NCBI RefSeq assembly: GCF_026011795.1
Contig: NZ_BRVS01000024.1
Coordinates: 1 to 64,000, forward strand
Direction: 5' to 3'
Length of the DNA: 64,000 nt
Source: Arthrobacter mangrovi
GTDB lineage: Bacteria; Actinomycetota; Actinomycetes; Actinomycetales; Micrococcaceae
In this document: positions 1 through 8,665 of the stretch, one piece after another
Numbering within the stretch: the stretch's first letter is position 1
Layout: each line of letters opens with the position of its first letter
Notes under the pieces: generated by a model
What the model saw: the letters and a program-made list of their open reading frames with translations, nothing else
The model's database searches: none
What the model was told of the DNA's origin: nothing
Position numbers and translations under genes: made by a program

Positions 1-186
1 GACTGCCTCCCCTCCCGGGACTTCCCCATGCTCGTCAACCACTACAAGCAGGGCAACCTCGACCTCGACGCCTTCGTCACCGAACGCATCACCCTCGACC
101 AAATCGAAGAAGCCTTCAACAAAATGCACGAAGGCAAAGTCCTCCGCTCCGTAGTGGAAATCGAACCCGCAGGAGCCGCCGCATGA
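1..186 (+). CDS. S-(hydroxymethyl)mycothiol dehydrogenase, C-terminal part
   Basis: This is the last 61 codons of a gene that begins before the window. The product resembles the C-terminus of zinc-dependent alcohol dehydrogenases of the mycothiol-dependent formaldehyde dehydrogenase type. These oxidise the S-(hydroxymethyl)mycothiol formed from formaldehyde and mycothiol. The visible part includes [18 protein letters not shown] and [10 protein letters not shown], typical of the end of the family. Its TGA overlaps the ATG of the next gene in an ATGA junction, so the two are translationally coupled. The specific substrate is inferred from the tail and the neighbour; the catalytic domain is not visible. 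Confidence 0.75.
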   Translation, partial: DCLPSRDFPMLVNHYKQGNLDLDAFVTERITLDQIEEAFNKMHEGKVLRSVVEIEPAGAAA

Positions 187-812
187 GCGTTCGCATCGAG
201 AACCTCGTCACCTCCGGCACCTTCTCCCTCGACGGCGGGACCTGGGACGTCGACAACAACGTCTGGATCATCGGCGACGACTCCGAAGCCATCGTGATCG
301 ACCCCGCACACAACCCGGCCGCCGTCGCCGAAGCAGTGGGAGACCGCACCGTAAAGGCCATCCTGCTCACGCACGGCCACGACGACCACATCCGCGCCGC
401 CGGCGAAACCCGCCGACTCCTCGGCGCCGAGGTCTACCTCCACGACGCCGACCGCATGCTCTGGGACGCCGTCTACCCCGACTCCGCCCCGGACCACGCC
501 ATCAACGACGGCGACACCTTCGACATCGCCGGAACCACCCTGACCGCCCTGCACACCCCCGGCCACTCCCCCGGCTCCGTGTGCTTCCACCTGCCCTCCG
601 AGGCCGTCCTATTCAGCGGCGACACCCTCTTCAACGGCGGCCCCGGCGCCACCGGCCGCAGCTACTCCAGCTTCGAGACCATCATCGACTCGATCAAGAG
701 CCGCCTGCTCACCCTGCCCGCCGAAACCACCGTCAACACCGGCCACGGCGACGCCACCAGCATCGGCGCCGAAGCACCACACCTCGACGAATGGATCGCC
801 CGCGGCCACTAG
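183..812 (+). CDS. MBL-fold metallo-hydrolase coupled to the mycothiol dehydrogenase
   Basis: A 209-residue metallo-beta-lactamase-fold hydrolase. The metal site motif THGHDDH is at residues 63-69, followed by GHSPGS near 130 and SGDTLF near 145. A later TGHGD supplies another histidine. This is the glyoxalase II-like branch of the fold. The ATG overlaps the stop of the upstream dehydrogenase gene by 4 nt. In actinobacteria this pairing is common, and the hydrolase is thought to act on the mycothiol thioester left after formaldehyde oxidation. That role is an inference from context. The length is normal and the protein has no signal peptide, so it is cytosolic. Confidence 0.85.
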   Translation: MSVRIENLVTSGTFSLDGGTWDVDNNVWIIGDDSEAIVIDPAHNPAAVAEAVGDRTVKAILLTHGHDDHIRAAGETRRLLGAEVYLHDADRMLWDAVYPDSAPDHAINDGDTFDIAGTTLTALHTPGHSPGSVCFHLPSEAVLFSGDTLFNGGPGATGRSYSSFETIIDSIKSRLLTLPAETTVNTGHGDATSIGAEAPHLDEWIARGH

Positions 813-850
813 ACCGCAGGAGCGCCGTTCCGTGATACCGCCGCCCGGCA

Positions 851-1333
851 TCATTCCCTGATGGGAGTGAGGCCGGGCGGCGTGCCGTAGAGGGGCTGGG
901 TCAGCACGTCGACGACGTCCTGCTGCCACGGGAGGCGGCCGCTGTCATCCGCCCACACGGCCTGCACCGCCCGCAGCCGCCGCCCGTACAGCTTGTGGGC
1001 ATACAGCAGCACGTCTGCCTGGTCCTGCTCCTCCACCGGCGCCAGATAGACCCGCCGGGTACTGAGCGGCACGTTGAGGGTGGCCAGCAGCCGGGTGCCG
1101 TGGCCGAGCACCATGTGCGCCATCTCGGCCAGCATCAGGTAGATCTCCCGCGGTTCCCTGCCGGTAATGAGGATCTCCGCGTGCCGCAGCTCCGTCAGAC
1201 CCACGGTGTAGCCGAAGGCGGGATACTCGGGGCCGCCCTCCACCAGCGCGGCGTGCCAGCCGTGCCGCGCGATGTTCATCCGGATCTTTTCCTTGAGCTG
1301 CCGCACCGACATGCCGTTGCAGATATCGCACAT
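851..1333 (-). CDS. DUF4262 family protein
   Basis: A 160-residue cytosolic protein whose sequence fits DUF4262: an N-terminal CDICNG cysteine pair, then HGWHAALVEGG, YTVGLTE and a LYAHKLYG segment. The family has no established biochemical role. The start is well supported, because AAGGAGG lies 4 nt before the ATG. The gene ends about 40 nt from the end of the convergent hydrolase gene and stands alone on this strand. Nothing in the sequence identifies a substrate or partner. Confidence 0.8.
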   Translation of the reverse strand: MCDICNGMSVRQLKEKIRMNIARHGWHAALVEGGPEYPAFGYTVGLTELRHAEILITGREPREIYLMLAEMAHMVLGHGTRLLATLNVPLSTRRVYLAPVEEQDQADVLLYAHKLYGRRLRAVQAVWADDSGRLPWQQDVVDVLTQPLYGTPPGLTPIRE

Positions 1334-1436
1334 GCTGCCTCCTTGAAGTGACCTGCTGTGGGATCAGTGTGGCCTCCGCCGTCGGCCGGGGACACTGGCT
1401 GCCTGCCGTTTGTGGATTACGGCGGGCGGGGCCGCT

Positions 1437-1550
1437 GGCGGCGGGCACGCAGTCCGTGCCACGGTGCTGCGCCACGCCATGCTCTCCTACGTGTTCGGCA
1501 CGGTCGTTCTCGCCACGACCATCAACCTGGTGGCCGGCCTCGTGCGCTGA
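1437..1550 (+). pseudogene. Remnant of a DUF1345 membrane protein gene
   Basis: Frame 3 of the plus strand reads [18 protein letters not shown] followed by NLVAGLVR and a TGA. This resembles the C-terminal end of DUF1345 integral membrane proteins, whose last helix carries a similar LSY-FGTV-ATTINL pattern. Upstream in the same frame the resemblance stops after roughly 15 more codons, and no start or earlier helices are present. The rest of a gene of about 220 codons is missing. I read it as a decayed tail. The alternative is chance similarity within a short hydrophobic stretch. Confidence 0.5.
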
Positions 1551-1581
1551 ACTGCCGGACGGCCACCGCGGGCAGCAGCGG

Positions 1582-4500
1582 TCACGGCCCGGCTCCCGGT
1601 TTGGTGAACGGAAAGCTCAGCACTTCCCGGATGCCGGTTCCCTCGAGCAGCATCATGAGCCGGTCGATCCCGAGCCCGAGCCCGCCCGCCGGCGGCATCC
1701 CGGTTTCCAGCGCGGCCAGGAAGTCCTCATCGACCCCGTACCCGCCGCCCGCCCCGGCGCCCGCGTGCAGGGCCTGCTCGGTTAACCGGCGACGCTGTTC
1801 CAGCGGGTCGGTGAGCTCCGAATAGCCGGTGCCGATCTCCATCCCGTTGGCCACGAGGTCCCAGCGTTCCACCAAACCGGTGCTGCTGCGGTGCGGGGCC
1901 GCCAATGGCGTGCTCTCGGCCGGGAAATCGTAGTAGAACGTGGGCAGGACCGTGGCCGGTTCGACGAGCCGGGCGTAAAGTTCCTCCAGCACGGTTCCGG
2001 CACCCGGTCCGGGACCGACGGCGACCCCGTTCCGGCGGGCGAGCCGCACCAGGAGATCGGGGTCCGAGTCAGCGGATACGCGCTGGCCGAGTACCTGGGA
2101 GACGGCGTCCAGGACCTTCACCCACGCCCATGGTCCGGATACATCCGTCAGTTCCGGAGGCTCCCCCGGGGCTTGTGCCCGGCGCAGCGGCATCACTGCC
2201 GCGCCGTGCACCTTCGTGGCCGCGGCCTTGACCAGCCGCTCGGCCAGCTCTTTCATGTCCGTATAGTCCGCGAACGGGCTGTACGCCTCCAGGGAAGTGA
2301 ACTCCGGGCTGTGGGTGGCATCGGCCCCTTCGTTGCGGAAGTTGCGGCCGATCTCGAAGATGCGGCCGGATCCGGCGACCAGCAGCCGCTTGAGATAGAG
2401 CTCGGGTGCGATGCGCAGGGTCAGATCGGTTCCGTAGGCGTTGCTGTAGGTGCGGAAGGGGCGCGCCGCGGCACCGCCGCCCGCCGCGGCGAGGATGGGT
2501 GTCTCGACCTCGCGGTAACCTTCCTCCCCGAGGAGGCGCCGGATTTCCCCAAGGACCCGAGCCCGGCGCACCAGCACATCCATTCCCGCCGGGCGAACCA
2601 GCAGGTCCATCTCACGGTGCCGCGGACGGCTGCCCGGCCCGGCCGGCCCGCGGACGTACGGCACGGGATGCAGCGCCTTCGCGGCCACCTGCAGCTGCGA
2701 GACCTGTAACGACGGCGTGCCGCTGCGGGACTGCGCCTCAGTGGCCGTGACCACCACGAGGTCGCCGACGTCCAGCGCCCGGCTCAGCAGGCGCAGCCGC
2801 TCCGTGCCGAGGACGCCGCGCTCCAGAACCGCCTGCACCGTGCACCCGCCGTCCGTGAGGTCGGCGAACAGCACGCCTCCGTGGTGCCGCAGCCCGCGGA
2901 TGCGTCCGAAGACCAGGCAAGGCTGTCCCGGTCCACCGTCGGCAGACGCAACCGGGACTGCGGGCGCCATCCCGACGGGGTAGGGCTCCATCCCCGCCTC
3001 CCGGAGCATCTGCGCGTGACGCAGCCGGTGCCGGGTCTGTGCAGAGAGCCTGCGGGCGGGTCCGCGGGGGCGGCGCGGAGCCGTCTCGAGGGCGCCCACC
3101 AACTCAAGCTCCGCTTCCGTCAGCCGGTACTGCGGGGCTTCCCGGTGCCACAGCCCGGGCACAAAACCCTCGACCTGCGCCGCCGCCAGGGCCACCCTGG
3201 GCAGCACCAGGAGACCGTCGAAACACAGATAGCGGGGGAACCACTCCGGCCGGTACTTGGCATTCGACCGGTAGAGCCGCTCCAACTGGAAGAACCGTTC
3301 GAAGAAACCCAGCAAGGACGTATTAAGCCGGGTCACCGCTCCGGCGCCGAGCCGGTCGGCGTCGGCGAACAGCCCCCGGAACATCGCGAAGTTCAAGGAA
3401 ATCCGGGTAATCCCGAGGTCCTTGGCCTGCTCCATCAGGCGGGCGACCAGGAGTTCGGTCGTCCCGTTGGCGGCCTCCGGCGAGCGCCGCATGAGATCCA
3501 GCGAGAGCCCGTTCCTCCCCCACGGCACCATCGACAGGAGCCCCGTGACGGCACCATCGTCGCCGTGTGCGGTGACGATGAGGCAGCGCCCGTCGGCGGG
3601 ATCGCCCCACCGGTTGAGTGCCATGGAAAAGCCGCGGTCGCTTGCGCTCCCCCGCCACTTGTCCGCCAACTCCCCCAGGGCTGCCAGTTCTGCCGGCGGC
3701 ACGTCCGACTGCCGCCGGATGCGGACCTCGAGACCCTTCCTGCGGGCGTGGCGCACGGCGCGCCGCACATCGGCCAGGTTCCGGTCGGTCAGCGAGAACT
3801 GGTCCGGATACAGGACCGCCTCGTCACCGAGCACCAGGACGCCGAGCCCGGCCGCGGCAAACACCCGGGCCGCCTCTTCCGATGCGCCCACCACGCCCAG
3901 AGTCCAGCCGAATCCGCGGGCGTGGCGCTTCCACGCCTCAACAGCGGGCTGCCAGGCCGCCGGATCCCCCACCGGATCCCCCGCCGCCAGGCACACTGAG
4001 CCAACCACCCGGTAAGCCACGGCGGCGCGCCCGTCCGGGGCAAAGATCAGCTCCTTGTCCCGCCGGGTCGCAAAGTAGCCGAGCGCATCGTGGCCGCCGT
4101 ATTCGGCAAGCAGGCCGCGCAGGGCGATCTCCTGGCCGCTCGTCCAGGCGCCCGGCCTGCGGCCCGAATGCAGGAAGACGAAGACGGTGGCTACGATCGT
4201 CACGGACAGCAGGATCGACGTCAGCAGCGGGATGCCCGCGGGGATCTGCCGGTAGAAGGCCGGCGCCACCCGCAGGCCGAGGGCGCGCAGCACCGCCATG
4301 CCGAGCACGTCCAGTCCGTCCACGGCAGGCCCGGTCCCGGCGCGCAGCAGGACGTGCGGCAGCCCCACGGACAGCACCGTTCCGCCGACCAGGGTCAGGA
4401 TGGCCGCCCGCGCCGCGCCGGCCCGGGTCCGCGCCGGGAACGCCGGCCGCACCCACCATACGAGCCACAGGGTCAGCAGGGAGGCAACGATCCCGATGAG

Positions 4501-4905
4501 TTCGACGGCGGTGCCCGCGGCGAGCGCTGCCGCCGGCCGGCTACCGGGGCGGCGTTCCCACAGCCCGGCGAGGATGGCTGCCGAGACGATCAGCCCCAGC
4601 ACGGCGAAGACCGCCAACAGCATCAGCGCCACCCGGCGGCGCCGCAACAGCGCGCCGGTGACGAGCGCCAGGACCACGATGGACACGAGGGAGGGCGTCA
4701 GCGGGATGTTGAGCGCCCCGAACACCACCACCGGCAGCCGCGACGGGAGCCCGGCGAGCCGGGCCAGCCAGAGGACGACGGCGGTCAGCGTCGCCACCGC
4801 GTAGAGCCAGGTCAGGATCCGGGCCCAGCGCTCCTGCGCCGGCGTGGGCGCCGTACGGCGGTGCCTGTGCCCGCCGGACCTGTTCGGGGAGATCGACCGA
4901 CCCAT
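1582..4905 (-). CDS. lysX: Bifunctional lysylphosphatidylglycerol synthetase/lysine--tRNA ligase LysX
   Basis: A 1107-residue fusion of three parts. Residues about 1-245 form a multi-helix membrane domain. Residues about 245-570 are the MprF-type (DUF2156) lysyl transfer domain. From about 660 there is an OB-fold and class II lysyl-tRNA synthetase, with motif 2 around FRNEGADATHSPEF and motif 3 around LGLGIDRLMMLLEG. In actinobacteria such proteins charge tRNA-Lys and transfer lysine to phosphatidylglycerol, lowering the negative charge of the membrane. GGAAG precedes the ATG. The gene starts about 26 nt after the lipoate ligase stop and is probably cotranscribed with it. A dedicated LysRS gene is expected elsewhere in the genome but lies outside the window. 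Confidence 0.93.
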   Translation of the reverse strand: MGRSISPNRSGGHRHRRTAPTPAQERWARILTWLYAVATLTAVVLWLARLAGLPSRLPVVVFGALNIPLTPSLVSIVVLALVTGALLRRRRVALMLLAVFAVLGLIVSAAILAGLWERRPGSRPAAALAAGTAVELIGIVASLLTLWLVWWVRPAFPARTRAGAARAAILTLVGGTVLSVGLPHVLLRAGTGPAVDGLDVLGMAVLRALGLRVAPAFYRQIPAGIPLLTSILLSVTIVATVFVFLHSGRRPGAWTSGQEIALRGLLAEYGGHDALGYFATRRDKELIFAPDGRAAVAYRVVGSVCLAAGDPVGDPAAWQPAVEAWKRHARGFGWTLGVVGASEEAARVFAAAGLGVLVLGDEAVLYPDQFSLTDRNLADVRRAVRHARRKGLEVRIRRQSDVPPAELAALGELADKWRGSASDRGFSMALNRWGDPADGRCLIVTAHGDDGAVTGLLSMVPWGRNGLSLDLMRRSPEAANGTTELLVARLMEQAKDLGITRISLNFAMFRGLFADADRLGAGAVTRLNTSLLGFFERFFQLERLYRSNAKYRPEWFPRYLCFDGLLVLPRVALAAAQVEGFVPGLWHREAPQYRLTEAELELVGALETAPRRPRGPARRLSAQTRHRLRHAQMLREAGMEPYPVGMAPAVPVASADGGPGQPCLVFGRIRGLRHHGGVLFADLTDGGCTVQAVLERGVLGTERLRLLSRALDVGDLVVVTATEAQSRSGTPSLQVSQLQVAAKALHPVPYVRGPAGPGSRPRHREMDLLVRPAGMDVLVRRARVLGEIRRLLGEEGYREVETPILAAAGGGAAARPFRTYSNAYGTDLTLRIAPELYLKRLLVAGSGRIFEIGRNFRNEGADATHSPEFTSLEAYSPFADYTDMKELAERLVKAAATKVHGAAVMPLRRAQAPGEPPELTDVSGPWAWVKVLDAVSQVLGQRVSADSDPDLLVRLARRNGVAVGPGPGAGTVLEELYARLVEPATVLPTFYYDFPAESTPLAAPHRSSTGLVERWDLVANGMEIGTGYSELTDPLEQRRRLTEQALHAGAGAGGGYGVDEDFLAALETGMPPAGGLGLGIDRLMMLLEGTGIREVLSFPFTKPGAGP

Positions 4906-4931
4906 CTTCCACCGTCCCGCCGCTCACGGTC

Positions 4932-5777
4932 CTACTCTTCCGGCCGCCCGGTCCGCTCCAGCAGCGCCCGGAAACCGGACTCCTCGGGTTCCCAGTCATT
5001 GCGGTACCTGGCCAGCACGGCGCGCTCGACCGCGTCCACCCCGATACCAGGAACCAGGTCATCGGCGGCGCCCGCGGTCGCCGGGTCCCATTCCAGCCCC
5101 AGCGCGTCGTAGGCCTGGACCAGCACCTCCCGCAGCGGCCCGGAGTCCTCCACCACGATCACGGAGGAGAACAGCCAGGCCCCGGCGACCACCCGCTGCG
5201 CGGTGCCCACCAGTTTGACCCGCGTCCCGCCGTCGTACCCGGGAACCCCGTGCACGCCGTACTCCCCCGGACAGTACTCGCCCGGAATCTCGCCCATGCG
5301 GGCGCTCACGCCGGCATCCCGCAACGCTGCCGCCAGCAGTTCGCCGAAGTAGGCAAAGCGGTGCCGGGAGGCTGCGATCGCGTCCGCTTCCGGCTGCACG
5401 TGGTCGACGACCAGGCACCCGCGGTGGTAGGCCGCCGCGCGTCCCCCGGCCTTGCGCACCAGCGGCTCGAATCCGAGTGCCCGGCAGCGCTCCGCGGCCT
5501 CGGCGAAGCCGGCGAGATGCGTGTCGCGCTGGCCGAAGGCCACGCTCGGCTCCGGCCGGTAGATCCGCACCGTCGCGCCCAGCCTGCCGGCCTTGGCCGC
5601 CTGCAGCATCCGCAGCCCGTAGTCCAGGTCTTCCGCGGCGCCGAAGGAGACGTCCTGCCGGACCCATGACAGCGACCGGTCCAGGTCACCCGGCCAGGCC
5701 TTCGCCGGAGCGGCGGACGATGGCGCGGAGGCGTCCGGCTGCTTCGCCGCTTCGCCGGCCGCCAGTTCAGTCGCCAA
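4932..5777 (-). CDS. Lipoate--protein ligase A family protein
   Basis: A 281-residue protein of the biotin/lipoate ligase (BPL_LplA) fold. Family features are RPEPSVAFGQRD near residue 75, a basic glycine-rich RKAGGRAAAYHRG near 108 and VKLVGTAQRV near 190, which carries the usual catalytic lysine. It probably attaches or transfers lipoate or octanoate to the E2 and H proteins of 2-oxo-acid dehydrogenase and glycine cleavage complexes. Whether it is a ligase or an amidotransferase cannot be told from sequence. The first 30 residues are low-complexity. It starts inside the last codons of the DUF427 gene (11 nt overlap) and precedes lysX. Confidence 0.82.
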   Translation of the reverse strand: MATELAAGEAAKQPDASAPSSAAPAKAWPGDLDRSLSWVRQDVSFGAAEDLDYGLRMLQAAKAGRLGATVRIYRPEPSVAFGQRDTHLAGFAEAAERCRALGFEPLVRKAGGRAAAYHRGCLVVDHVQPEADAIAASRHRFAYFGELLAAALRDAGVSARMGEIPGEYCPGEYGVHGVPGYDGGTRVKLVGTAQRVVAGAWLFSSVIVVEDSGPLREVLVQAYDALGLEWDPATAGAADDLVPGIGVDAVERAVLARYRNDWEPEESGFRALLERTGRPEE

Positions 5778-6051
5778 CGGTCACTCCGCGCCAGAAGGCC
5801 ACCCGGCCCCGGATCTTTTCGGCCTCGGGGGTGGTCAGCGGGTAATACCAGGCAGCGTCCTGGTTGCGCTCGCCGTCGACGTCGAGCGAGTAGTAGTGCG
5901 CCGTGCCCTTCCAGCCGCACTCGGAGTGGTGGCTGCTGGGAACCAGGAATTCGTCCTTGACGCTGTCGCGCGGGAAGTAGTGGTTGCCTTCTACCACCAG
6001 GGTGTCCTCGGATTCGGCGATCACCGCGCCGCGCCATACTGCCCTGACCAT
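5767..6051 (-). CDS. DUF427 family protein
   Basis: A 94-residue protein with the DUF427 signatures: a beta-rich core with HSECGWKGTAHYYSL near the middle, then AWYYP and a closing VAFWRGVTV. The family's function is unknown. An upstream in-frame ATG exists, but the ATG at 6051 has GGGAGA 8 nt before it and gives the usual family length, so I start there. It is the first gene of a minus-strand unit with the lipoate ligase and lysX. The small gap to the divergent ribonuclease Z gene (about 87 bp) must hold both promoters. Confidence 0.85.
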   Translation of the reverse strand: MVRAVWRGAVIAESEDTLVVEGNHYFPRDSVKDEFLVPSSHHSECGWKGTAHYYSLDVDGERNQDAAWYYPLTTPEAEKIRGRVAFWRGVTVGD

Positions 6052-6138
6052 GTTCTTCTCCCTCGTGCCGCTTGGGCCGTTCCTACCAGTAAACCGGTAA
6101 CGTCCCGCAGCCGCCAATCACATGGCACACTCGGTGGC

Positions 6139-7041
6139 ATGCGCGAACTGATCGTTCTCGGCACAGCGTCGCAGGTCCCCACGAGGACCCGGAACCACAA
6201 CGGCTACCTGCTGCTCTGGGACGGCGAGGGCCTGCTCTTCGACCCGGGTGAGGGGACGCAGCGGCAGATGATCCATGCCGGCGTCTCCGCCACCCGGATC
6301 ACACGGATCTGCCTCACGCACGTGCATGGGGACCACTGCTACGGCCTGCCCGGCGTGCTCTCCCGCATGGCCCTGGACGGTGTGCCCCATCCGGTCTATC
6401 TGCACTATCCGGCCTCCGGCGAGGACGTGGTCCGCGCGCTGGTCTCGGTCGCGTCCCCCGGCATCGACCTTCGGCTCTGCCCGCACGGTTCCGCCGGTCC
6501 CGTCGCCGCCGGGCTCGAGGTCCGCGAGCTGCGGCACCGGATCGAGACCTACGGCTACCGCCTGACCGAACCGGACGGGCACACCCTGCTGCCCAAGCGC
6601 CTCGCGGCGGCCGGCATCGACGGGCCCGACGTCGGACGGCTCCAGCGTGAGGGCAGCTTCAACGGCGTGCGCCTGGAGGACGTGAGCGTGTACCGCCCCG
6701 GTCAGCGCTTCGCCTTCATCATGGACACCGCCGTGTGTCCCGGTGCCGAGGACCTGGCCGACGGCGCCGACCTGCTGGTTACCGAGTCCACCTTCAACGA
6801 CGACGACGAGGGGCTGGCATCGCAGTATCGCCACCTCACCGCGGGGCAGGCAGGTGCGCTGGCGGCCTCCGGCGGGGCGGGCACGCTGGTGCTGACGCAC
6901 TTCTCCTCCCGCTACGGGGATGACATGTCCGTGCTGGCGGAGCAGGCCGGCGCGCGGGCGGGCGGCACCAAGGTCCTCGCGGCCGAGGACCTGGACAGGA
7001 TCCGGTTCCCGAAACGGCGCCACATCCTCCCGCGCGGCTGA
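6139..7041 (+). CDS. rnz: Ribonuclease Z
   Basis: A 300-residue metallo-beta-lactamase-fold nuclease. It begins with the family-typical LIVLGTASQVPT and carries the metal site THVHGDH at residues 60-66. Later ligands come from MDTAVCPGAEDLADGADLL and the closing LTHFSSRY. RNase Z cuts the 3' trailer of tRNA precursors that lack an encoded CCA; one tRNA-Ala gene in this window (24264-24336) is such a substrate type. A longer frame is open upstream to 5896, but the conserved N-terminus starts at 6139. The stop abuts the stop of the convergent methyltransferase gene with no gap. Confidence 0.88.
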   Translation: MRELIVLGTASQVPTRTRNHNGYLLLWDGEGLLFDPGEGTQRQMIHAGVSATRITRICLTHVHGDHCYGLPGVLSRMALDGVPHPVYLHYPASGEDVVRALVSVASPGIDLRLCPHGSAGPVAAGLEVRELRHRIETYGYRLTEPDGHTLLPKRLAAAGIDGPDVGRLQREGSFNGVRLEDVSVYRPGQRFAFIMDTAVCPGAEDLADGADLLVTESTFNDDDEGLASQYRHLTAGQAGALAASGGAGTLVLTHFSSRYGDDMSVLAEQAGARAGGTKVLAAEDLDRIRFPKRRHILPRG

Positions 7042-8139
7042 CTACAGCCCTGCCACGAAGTACAGGTTGAACGGGTCCGACTCGATCTCCTTGGCCTCGA
7101 CCCGGCCGAAGCCCGCGTCCGCGAGCATGGACAGCGCCAGCTGCCGGCCCCAGACCGTGCCCAGCCCGGCGCCGTCGAGCCCGAGCGAGACGCTCATGCA
7201 GTGGAACATCGAAATGGCATACAGGTAGCTGCCCCACGGGAGGGCGGCGTTGTCCTCGACGTGGCTGGAGGCCTTGATGTCCACGAGCAGGAACACGCCG
7301 CCGGGCCTCAGCGCCTTGCGGATGTTCGCGAGCACCTGCGCCGGGTGCGCCTGGTCGTGGATCGCGTCGAAGGCGGTCACCGCGTCGAAGGCCTGCACAC
7401 GGTCGAGGGCCGCCACGTCCAGTTCCTCGAAGGACGCGTTCTCCAGACCCATCCGTCCGGCCTCGGCTCGGGCCGCCGCGATGGCATCCGCCGAGAAGTC
7501 GTAGCCGGTGAACCTGCTGGCGGGGAAGGCCCTGGCCATCAGGTTGACGGCGTGGCCGCTGCCGCACCCGATATCGCACAGATCGATGCCCCGGGCCAGG
7601 CGATTCGGCAGGCCCGGCGCGAGCGGCAGGATCACGTCCAGCAGGGCCGCGTCGTGTACTGCCGCGCTGGTCTCGGCCATGTTGCGGTGGAAGTGGGGAT
7701 ACTCGGCGTACGCCAGCCCGCCGCCGCGGTGGAAGCGGTCGATGATCTTCTGCTCCACCTCGCCCATCATCGAAATATGCTGCATCAGCAGAGCCATGTT
7801 GTTCGGGCCCGCGGCCCTGGTCAGGACGGCCGCCTGGTCGCGGGGCAGCAGGTAGGTACGGCCGGCGGCATCGTAGCGGACTATCCCCGCCGCGGTCATC
7901 CCGCCCAGCCACTCCCGCACGTAGCGTTCGTCCAGGCCGCCCGCGTCGGCGATTTGCCTGCTCGTCGCCGCCGGCAGCTGCGCCAGCGTCTCGAACAGGC
8001 CGGTCTGGTGCCCGACGCTCGTGAGCAGGGCGATCGCAGCCTTGTTGAGGATCTCCAGGTAGGCTCCCGCGGCGGCAGCCGCCGCGGCATCGTGGCCGCT
8101 CCCGAATTCCTCACGAGTTGTTTCCTGGTCGATGGTCAT
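7042..8139 (-). CDS. SAM-dependent methyltransferase with N-terminal winged helix
   Basis: A 365-residue class I methyltransferase. Residues about 25-110 form a winged-helix segment ([18 protein letters not shown], then [13 protein letters not shown]). The Rossmann domain follows with motif [18 protein letters not shown] near residue 190 and an [15 protein letters not shown] acidic loop near 255. The architecture resembles Mycobacterium tuberculosis Rv2258c, which has a structure but no firm substrate. GGAAAG precedes the ATG. It lies 30 nt downstream of the PQ-loop-like gene and behind a LuxR-type regulator on the same strand, so the three may form one unit. The substrate cannot be deduced. 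Confidence 0.82.
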   Translation of the reverse strand: MTIDQETTREEFGSGHDAAAAAAAGAYLEILNKAAIALLTSVGHQTGLFETLAQLPAATSRQIADAGGLDERYVREWLGGMTAAGIVRYDAAGRTYLLPRDQAAVLTRAAGPNNMALLMQHISMMGEVEQKIIDRFHRGGGLAYAEYPHFHRNMAETSAAVHDAALLDVILPLAPGLPNRLARGIDLCDIGCGSGHAVNLMARAFPASRFTGYDFSADAIAAARAEAGRMGLENASFEELDVAALDRVQAFDAVTAFDAIHDQAHPAQVLANIRKALRPGGVFLLVDIKASSHVEDNAALPWGSYLYAISMFHCMSVSLGLDGAGLGTVWGRQLALSMLADAGFGRVEAKEIESDPFNLYFVAGL

Positions 8140-8169
8140 GGTTCTTTCCTTTCCTGCAGAGGACCTTCG

Positions 8170-8550
8170 TTACGGGACCAGCGTTCCTGAGGCGGCGGGC
8201 TGCCGGGGTTCGGACAGGGCCTCGGTGCCCTGCCGCGGCTGCCGCTCATCCGATCCGGTGCGCGGACGGACGTGCCGCCGGTCCGCGAACGCCCCGTGGC
8301 GCAGGTACATGGCCAGCATGAAGGCGGTCGAAAGGATGTAGAAACCGTGCAGCGCCCAGATCGGACCGGCCGGCAGGCTGTAGACGTACACGGCATAGAC
8401 GAGGTTCCCCGTGTTGCTCAGCAGCAGGTTCCCCAAGCTGTAGGACGCCAGGTCGCGGGTCCGCACCGCCTTGACGATCATGGGCATGACGCTGCCGGCG
8501 AAGATGACGGTGGAGACACCGCCGGCCAGGATCGCCAGATCGATATCCAT
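8170..8550 (-). CDS. Small PQ-loop/SemiSWEET-like membrane protein
   Basis: A 126-residue protein with three hydrophobic segments in the first 85 residues and a polar, probably cytosolic, tail of about 40. The first helix plus GSVMPMIVKAVRTRDLASYS matches the pattern of PQ-loop and SemiSWEET half-transporters: a proline in helix 1, a basic loop, then a serine-rich start of helix 2. The signature glutamine is methionine here. SemiSWEETs dimerise to carry sugars, but the substrate of this one is unknown. GGAG lies before the ATG at 8550. A longer reading from 8595 lacks a ribosome site. The gene sits between a LuxR-type regulator and a methyltransferase on the same strand. Confidence 0.6.
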   Translation of the reverse strand: MDIDLAILAGGVSTVIFAGSVMPMIVKAVRTRDLASYSLGNLLLSNTGNLVYAVYVYSLPAGPIWALHGFYILSTAFMLAMYLRHGAFADRRHVRPRTGSDERQPRQGTEALSEPRQPAASGTLVP

Positions 8551-8570
8551 CGCTGCTGCTCCTTCACGCT

Positions 8571-8590
8571 GTGTGCACTGGCTGTGCACC
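8571..8590. promoter_or_regulatory. Paired GTGCAC palindromes upstream of the PQ-loop gene
   Basis: The sequence GTGCACTGGCTGTGCAC holds two perfect six-base palindromes with centres 11 bp apart, about one helical turn. It lies 21-40 bp before the ATG of the membrane protein gene and downstream of the LuxR-type regulator gene. This arrangement suits a dimer-of-dimers operator. No known factor is assigned, and chance occurrence cannot be excluded. Confidence 0.3.
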
Positions 8591-8665
8591 ATCAACGCTA
8601 CGAAGCGGCGGAAACCGGGGCGTCGGGATGATTACCCATTTCCTCCGGCGGCCGTATGGCTCATT

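Noticed and set aside
1348-1825. Open frames of 145 and 155 codons on the plus strand upstream of the lysX end
   Set aside because: They run into the antisense of lysX and match no family. The only meaningful plus-strand signal is the DUF1345-like tail in a third frame.
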